Below are positions 5,318-8,798 of a stretch of DNA of 8,798 nt, one piece after another. Within the stretch, counting starts at the first letter, position 1; every line of letters begins with the position of its first letter. The translations under genes and the position numbers were made by a program. Under the pieces are notes generated by a model, which saw nothing but the letters and a program-made list of their open reading frames with translations, had not been told where the DNA came from and did no database searches. Source of the stretch: Pseudomonadota bacterium (GTDB lineage Bacteria; Pseudomonadota; Alphaproteobacteria; Acetobacterales; Acetobacteraceae); NCBI GenBank assembly GCA_023390705.1, contig JAEWCI010000644.1:1-8798 (forward strand), given 5' to 3'.

Positions 5318-6652
5318 ATGATGCAGCGTCGTGTTCTTATGGCGGGCGCCGGCGCGCTCGGCCTTGCCGCACCGGGCATCACGCGCGCACAGGCCCGCAC
5401 CGAGGTGCATTTCTGGTACGGGCTGAGCGGCGCCCTGGGCGAGGTCGTGGCGCAGCAGGTGAAGCGCTTCAACGAAAGCCAGAACGCCGTCACCGTCATC
5501 GGCAGTTTCAAGGGCAGCTATACGGATACGATGACCGGGGCCATCGCCGCCTGGCGTGCCGGCAATCCGCCGCATATCGTCCAGGTCTTCGAGGTCGGCA
5601 CCGCCACCATGATGGCCGCCGGCCGCGCCGTCCGCCCGGTGCATGAGCTGCTGGCGGAGGCCAATGTGCCGCTCGACCCGAGGCGCTACCTGGCCGGCGT
5701 GCGCGGCTACTACAGCGACACCCAGGGCCGCCTGGTGTCCATGCCGCACAACTCATCCTCCGCCGTGATGTGGCTGAACCTGGACGCCTTCCAGAAGGCC
5801 GGGCTTTCCACCACCGAACTGCCGAAGACCTGGCGCGAGCTGCGCGCCGCCGCCGGGAAGCTGAAGGCGGCCAACGCCACCCCGGTGCCGATGACCACCG
5901 CATGGCCGACCTGGGTGATGTTCGAGCAGATGACGGCGATCCATGACGTACCCTTCGCCACCAAGGCGAATGGCTTCGAGGGCCTGGATGCGGAGTTGCG
6001 GCTGACCGGCGACTTCTTCCGCAAGCAGGTGGATTTCCTGCTCGGCCTGCAGAAGGACGGGCTGTTCCGCTATGGCGGCCGCGACAATGCCGGCGACCCG
6101 CTATTCTCCAATGGAGAAGCGGCGATCAGCTTCGCCTCCTCGGCCATCCGCGCCCGGGTGGAGCGCGAGGCGCGCTTCAAATGGGCTTCGGTGCCGCTGC
6201 CCTATCATGACGACGTCACCACCAGCCCGAAGAACGGGGTGATCGGGGGCGCCAGCCTGTGGGTGCTGACGGCGCGCAACCGGACGCCTGCCGAATACCG
6301 CGGCGTGGCGGAATTCTTCCGCTTCATCAGCGAGCCGGAGCAGGACCAGTGGTGGCACGAGCAGACCGGCTACGTGCCCATCACCCAAGCCGGCTACGAG
6401 CGCGCCAGGGCAGCCGGCTACTATACCCGCAACCCGGGCTCCGACGCCGCCATCATCCAGCTTTCCCGGGCCGAGCCGACGCCGAATTCCATGGGCTTCC
6501 GCCTGGGCGGCTTCATCGAAATCCGCAACATCATCCAGGAGGAACTGGAGAAGGCCCTGCAGGGCCAGCAGAACACCGCGCAGATGCTGGAGAACGCCAA
6601 CCGCCGCGGCAATGTTGTGCTGCGCAACTTCGAACGTGCGAACCGGGCGTGA
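5318..6652 (+). CDS. ugpB: Glycerol-3-phosphate / glycerophosphodiester ABC transporter, substrate-binding protein
   Basis: A 444-residue periplasmic binding protein (E. coli UgpB has 438) that captures sn-glycerol-3-phosphate and glycerophosphocholine-type diesters. The N-terminus MMQRRVLMAGAGALGLAAPG has a twin-arginine-like R4-R5 and a hydrophobic core; likely cleavage follows AQA at about residue 26. Family landmarks remembered from E. coli UgpB are preserved: QVFEVGTATMMA (89-100, with ligand residue E92), GYYSD (130-134), MPHNSS (142-147), the tryptophan pair W196/W199 that stacks on ligand, GGASLWV (310-316), TGYVPIT (350-356) and GFRLG with R395. Many of these separate UgpB from maltose- or other sugar-binding relatives. 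It is the first gene of the ugpBAEC operon, with a PHO box upstream and two stem-loops downstream before ugpA, so it is probably the most abundant product of the unit and induced by phosphate limitation. Export by Tat rather than Sec is possible but not proven. Confidence 0.94.
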   Translation: MMQRRVLMAGAGALGLAAPGITRAQARTEVHFWYGLSGALGEVVAQQVKRFNESQNAVTVIGSFKGSYTDTMTGAIAAWRAGNPPHIVQVFEVGTATMMAAGRAVRPVHELLAEANVPLDPRRYLAGVRGYYSDTQGRLVSMPHNSSSAVMWLNLDAFQKAGLSTTELPKTWRELRAAAGKLKAANATPVPMTTAWPTWVMFEQMTAIHDVPFATKANGFEGLDAELRLTGDFFRKQVDFLLGLQKDGLFRYGGRDNAGDPLFSNGEAAISFASSAIRARVEREARFKWASVPLPYHDDVTTSPKNGVIGGASLWVLTARNRTPAEYRGVAEFFRFISEPEQDQWWHEQTGYVPITQAGYERARAAGYYTRNPGSDAAIIQLSRAEPTPNSMGFRLGGFIEIRNIIQEELEKALQGQQNTAQMLENANRRGNVVLRNFERANRA

Positions 6653-6661
6653 CCGGAGGGC

Positions 6662-6686
6662 AAGGGGGGCAGGAGCTGCCCCCCTT
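6662..6686 (+). promoter_or_regulatory. Intercistronic stem-loop after ugpB (possible attenuator or mRNA stabiliser)
   Basis: A perfect 11-bp stem: AAGGGGGGCAG (6662-6672), loop GAG, CTGCCCCCCTT (6676-6686). It starts ten bases after the ugpB stop. Only TTAT follows the stem, with no U-run, so it is not a classical intrinsic terminator. Stem-loops at this place in binding-protein operons are known to protect the upstream message from 3' exonucleases or cause partial termination, raising the ratio of binding protein to membrane subunits. That role is inferred here. Confidence 0.75.
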
Positions 6687-6688
6687 AT

Positions 6689-6728
6689 GCCGGCTGCGTA
6701 GGGTTGGTGTGGCGGCTATGCAGCCGGC
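6689..6728 (+). repeat. Second inverted repeat in the ugpB-ugpA gap
   Basis: GCCGGCTGCGTAG (6689-6701) pairs with CTATGCAGCCGGC (6716-6728), 13 pairs with a single G-U wobble and a 14-nt loop. It begins two bases after the first stem-loop, and its right arm abuts the GGAAAGAG ribosome binding site of ugpA. It could limit ribosome access to ugpA, add to message stability, or be one copy of a dispersed palindromic repeat in this genome. Confidence 0.7.
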
Positions 6729-6737
6729 GGAAAGAGC

Positions 6738-7619
6738 ATGAACCGTAAAGTCATCTTCAAGGGCATGGCGCTGCCCTATGCGCTGCTGCTGCCGCAACTG
6801 GCCGTCACCATGGTGTTCTTCTTCTGGCCGGCGGGGCAGGCGGTGTGGTTCTCCTTCCTCCGCCAGGACGCCTTCGGCATCCGCACGCAATTCGTCGGCT
6901 TCGAGAATTTCAGTGACCTCTTCGCCGATCCGCTCTACCTCGCGGTGATCGGCAACACCGTCCTCTTCTCGGTCGCGGTGGCAGCGCTGGCGCTTGCCCT
7001 CGCGCTGCTGCTCGCCACCCTGGCGGACCGGCAGATCCGCGGCGCCGGGATCTACCGCACCCTGATGATCTGGCCCTATGCCATCGCCCCGGCGATTGCC
7101 GCGGTGCTGTGGATCTTCATGTTCCATCCCTCGATCGGCCTGTTCGGCCGGCTGCTGAACGACTGGGGCGTGGCCTGGGACTACAAGCTGAACGGCGGCC
7201 AGGCGATGCTGCTGGTGATCCTCGCCTCCGCCTGGAAGCAGGTGAGCTACAATTTCATCTTCTTCCTGGCCGGGTTGCAGAGCATCCCCAAATCCGTGCT
7301 GGAAGCCGCCTCCATCGACGGGGCGCGGCCGGTGCGGCGGTTCTGGACCATCATCTTCCCGCTGCTCTCGCCCACCACCTTCTTCCTGCTGGTGGTGAAC
7401 CTCACCTATGCCTTCTTCGACACCTTCGGCGTGATCGACGCGCTGACCAAGGGCGGCCCCGCCAAGGCAACGGAGACGCTGATCTACCGCGCCTATGTGG
7501 ACGGGCGGGTGAACCTCGACCTCGGCTCATCCTCGGCACAGGCGGTGGTGCTGATGCTCGCCATCATCGCGCTCACCGCCGTGCAATTCCGGTTCATCGA
7601 ACGCCGTGTCCACTACTGA
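6738..7619 (+). CDS. ugpA: Glycerol-3-phosphate ABC transporter permease UgpA
   Basis: A 293-residue inner-membrane permease (E. coli UgpA has 295), one half of the translocation channel. About six membrane segments can be picked out: roughly 13-33, 68-95, 106-128, 156-180, 202-227 and 266-286. The cytoplasmic EAA loop that docks on the ATPase is LEAASIDGARPVRRFW, with E189-A-A and G195. The late sequence ALTKGGPAKATETLIYRAY is typical of MalF/UgpA-type permeases. The ATG at 6738 follows GGAAAGAG. The stop lies inside ugpE, which begins 14 nt earlier, so the two permease genes are coupled. Assignment as UgpA rather than a generic sugar permease rests on its place between clear ugpB and ugpE genes. 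Confidence 0.93.
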   Translation: MNRKVIFKGMALPYALLLPQLAVTMVFFFWPAGQAVWFSFLRQDAFGIRTQFVGFENFSDLFADPLYLAVIGNTVLFSVAVAALALALALLLATLADRQIRGAGIYRTLMIWPYAIAPAIAAVLWIFMFHPSIGLFGRLLNDWGVAWDYKLNGGQAMLLVILASAWKQVSYNFIFFLAGLQSIPKSVLEAASIDGARPVRRFWTIIFPLLSPTTFFLLVVNLTYAFFDTFGVIDALTKGGPAKATETLIYRAYVDGRVNLDLGSSSAQAVVLMLAIIALTAVQFRFIERRVHY

Positions 7620-8514
7620 ACCCCTGCCGCAGGCGCTGCCGCGCGCGCTGCCCGAGGCCGAGGCGCCGGTCGGCCGCCGCCGAAGCGGCGCCGACCTGCT
7701 GACCCATGCGCTGCTGATCCTTGGCGTCGTCATCTTCGCCCTGCCGCTGTGGATCGTGCTGGTCGGCTCCACCCATGATGCCGTGACCATCGGCCGCGGC
7801 GACGTGCCGCTGCTGCCCGGTTCGCATGCCATGGAGAATTACGCGGCCGCCTGGAGCGGCGGCGGCACCCGCACCGGCCGGACGCCGGTGGCCTTCATGA
7901 TGGCGAACAGCGCGCTGATGGCGCTGCTGATCGCCTTCGGCAAGATCGCGATATCCCTGATCTCCGCCTTCGCCGTGGTGTTCTTCCGCTTCCCCGGCCG
8001 GCAATTGGCCTTCTGGGCGATCTTCATCACCCTGATGCTGCCGGTGGAGGTGCGCATCTTCCCCACCTTCCAGGTCGTCTCCGACCTCGGGATGATAGAC
8101 ACCTATGCCGGGCTGATCGTGCCGCTGATCGCTTCCGCCACCGCCACCCTGCTGTTCCGGCAGTTCTTCCTGACCATCCCGGATGAATTCGTGGAGGCGG
8201 CGAAGATGGACGGCGCCGGGCCGATGCGCTTCTTCCGGGATGTGGTGCTGCCGCTGTCGCGCACCAACATGGCGGCGCTCTTCGTCATCCTCTTCGTCTA
8301 TGGCTGGAACCAGTATCTCTGGCCGCTGCTGGTCACCACCTCCGGCCGGGTGGAGACAGTGGTGGTGGGCATGGTGCGGATGATCGGCTCCGAGGCGAAT
8401 ACGGAGTGGAACATCGTCATGGCAACCGCCGTGCTCGCCCTGGTGCCGCCGGTGGTGGTGGTGGTGCTGATGCAGCGCTGGTTCGTGAAGGGCCTGACGG
8501 AGACCGAGAAGTAA
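7606..8514 (+). CDS. ugpE: Glycerol-3-phosphate ABC transporter permease UgpE
   Basis: A 302-residue inner-membrane permease, partner of UgpA (E. coli UgpE has 281). Six membrane segments at roughly 31-53, 95-125, 132-155, 165-185, 220-242 and 268-290. The EAA loop is VEAAKMDGAGPMRFFRDVV, with E197-A-A and G203. Stretches such as ITLMLPVEVRIFPT, ASATATLLFRQFF and YGWNQYLWPLL are nearly the same as those I recall from E. coli UgpE, which makes the assignment firm. The start is GTG at 7606, overlapping the ugpA end by 14 nt, with no obvious ribosome binding site, so translation probably depends on reinitiation. It gives an N-terminus about 22 residues longer than in E. coli (Pro/Ala/Glu-rich); no ATG or GTG exists between it and the first membrane segment. 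The stop overlaps the ugpC start (TAATG). A run of five GTG codons near residues 283-287 encodes VVVVV. Confidence 0.94.
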   Translation: MSTTEPLPQALPRALPEAEAPVGRRRSGADLLTHALLILGVVIFALPLWIVLVGSTHDAVTIGRGDVPLLPGSHAMENYAAAWSGGGTRTGRTPVAFMMANSALMALLIAFGKIAISLISAFAVVFFRFPGRQLAFWAIFITLMLPVEVRIFPTFQVVSDLGMIDTYAGLIVPLIASATATLLFRQFFLTIPDEFVEAAKMDGAGPMRFFRDVVLPLSRTNMAALFVILFVYGWNQYLWPLLVTTSGRVETVVVGMVRMIGSEANTEWNIVMATAVLALVPPVVVVVLMQRWFVKGLTETEK

Positions 8515-8798
8515 TGGCTACCCTGGGCCTTTCCGGCATCACCAAGAGCTTCGGCGCCACCCAGGTGCTGCACGGCATCGACCTTTCGGTGACCGAAGGC
8601 GAGATGATCGTCATCGTCGGCGCCTCGGGCTGCGGCAAGTCCACCCTGCTGCGAATCGTCGCAGGGCTGGAAACGCCTTCCAGCGGCCGCGTCCGCATCG
8701 GCGTACGGGACGTGACGGCGCTGGAGCCGGCCGACCGCGACATCGCCATGGTGTTCCAGAACTACGCGCTCTATCCGCACATGACGGTGTTCCAGAAC
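8514..8798 (+). CDS. ugpC: Glycerol-3-phosphate ABC transporter ATPase UgpC (partial, runs off right edge)
   Basis: The first 95 codons of the ATP-hydrolysing subunit, which drives the importer from the cytoplasmic side; the full protein is usually about 350-360 residues. Walker A is GASGCGKST at residues 36-44, with K42 binding phosphate. The Q-loop is VFQNYALYPHM, with Q82. Signature, Walker B and the C-terminal regulatory domain lie beyond the edge. The ATG overlaps the ugpE stop as TAATG, so translation is coupled. UgpC and MalK/MsmK-type ATPases are hard to tell apart from this part alone; the operon context gives the name. Whether ugpQ (glycerophosphodiesterase) follows cannot be seen. 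Confidence 0.9.
   Translation, partial: MATLGLSGITKSFGATQVLHGIDLSVTEGEMIVIVGASGCGKSTLLRIVAGLETPSSGRVRIGVRDVTALEPADRDIAMVFQNYALYPHMTVFQN

Noticed and set aside
6662..6686. Calling the first stem-loop after ugpB an intrinsic terminator of the operon
   Set aside because: No U-run follows, and ugpA, ugpE and ugpC clearly continue the operon; partial attenuation or stabilisation is more likely.

Overview
The window looks like chromosomal DNA from a high-GC alphaproteobacterium. Roughly 70% G+C, strong G/C preference at third codon positions, GTG and TTG starts, and a stand-alone NDUFS6-type zinc protein (typical of Alphaproteobacteria) all fit. I lean towards the Acetobacteraceae (Roseomonas-like), but that is inference from style, not from a marker gene. 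I see no tRNA, rRNA, insertion sequence, CRISPR array or phage gene.

Layout. (1) Positions 1-1038, minus strand: a small zinc-finger protein related to complex I subunit NDUFS6, overlapped by the start of polA (DNA polymerase I). polA runs off the left edge, so only its 5'-nuclease domain is present. (2) 1039-1321: a divergent intergenic stretch with one AT-rich patch and a doubtful small ORF that ends in an ATGA overlap with the next gene. (3) 1322-3028, plus strand: a lipoprotein alpha/beta hydrolase of the monoacylglycerol-lipase type, then a HAD phosphatase that starts with TTG 12 nt downstream. (4) 2982-3974, minus strand: an NAD-dependent sugar-acid dehydrogenase resembling D-erythronate dehydrogenase (denD). 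Its 3' end overlaps the HAD gene tail to tail. (5) 4040-5203, plus strand: diaminopropionate ammonia-lyase (dpaL), divergent from denD. (6) 5237-8798, plus strand: a ugpB-ugpA-ugpE-ugpC operon for uptake of sn-glycerol-3-phosphate and glycerophosphodiesters. The ATPase gene ugpC is cut by the right edge.

How the genes work together. Ugp is an ABC importer: UgpB binds the ligand in the periplasm, UgpA and UgpE form the channel, and UgpC hydrolyses ATP. The best regulatory signal in the window lies just upstream of ugpB. Two 7-bp direct repeats, CTGTCAC and CCGTCAC, are separated by 4 bp, which is the geometry of a PHO box (PhoB binding site). This suggests the importer is induced by phosphate starvation, as in E. 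coli. Between ugpB and ugpA lie two consecutive perfect or near-perfect stem-loops, which probably set a high ratio of binding protein to membrane subunits. ugpA, ugpE and ugpC overlap one another and are probably translationally coupled. The genes left of ugp (denD, dpaL, HAD, hydrolase) are metabolic enzymes with no clear shared pathway.

I did not find a convincing wholly new system. The most useful leads are the PHO box, the tandem stem-loops, the unusual denD/dpaL pairing and the possible small coupled ORF.
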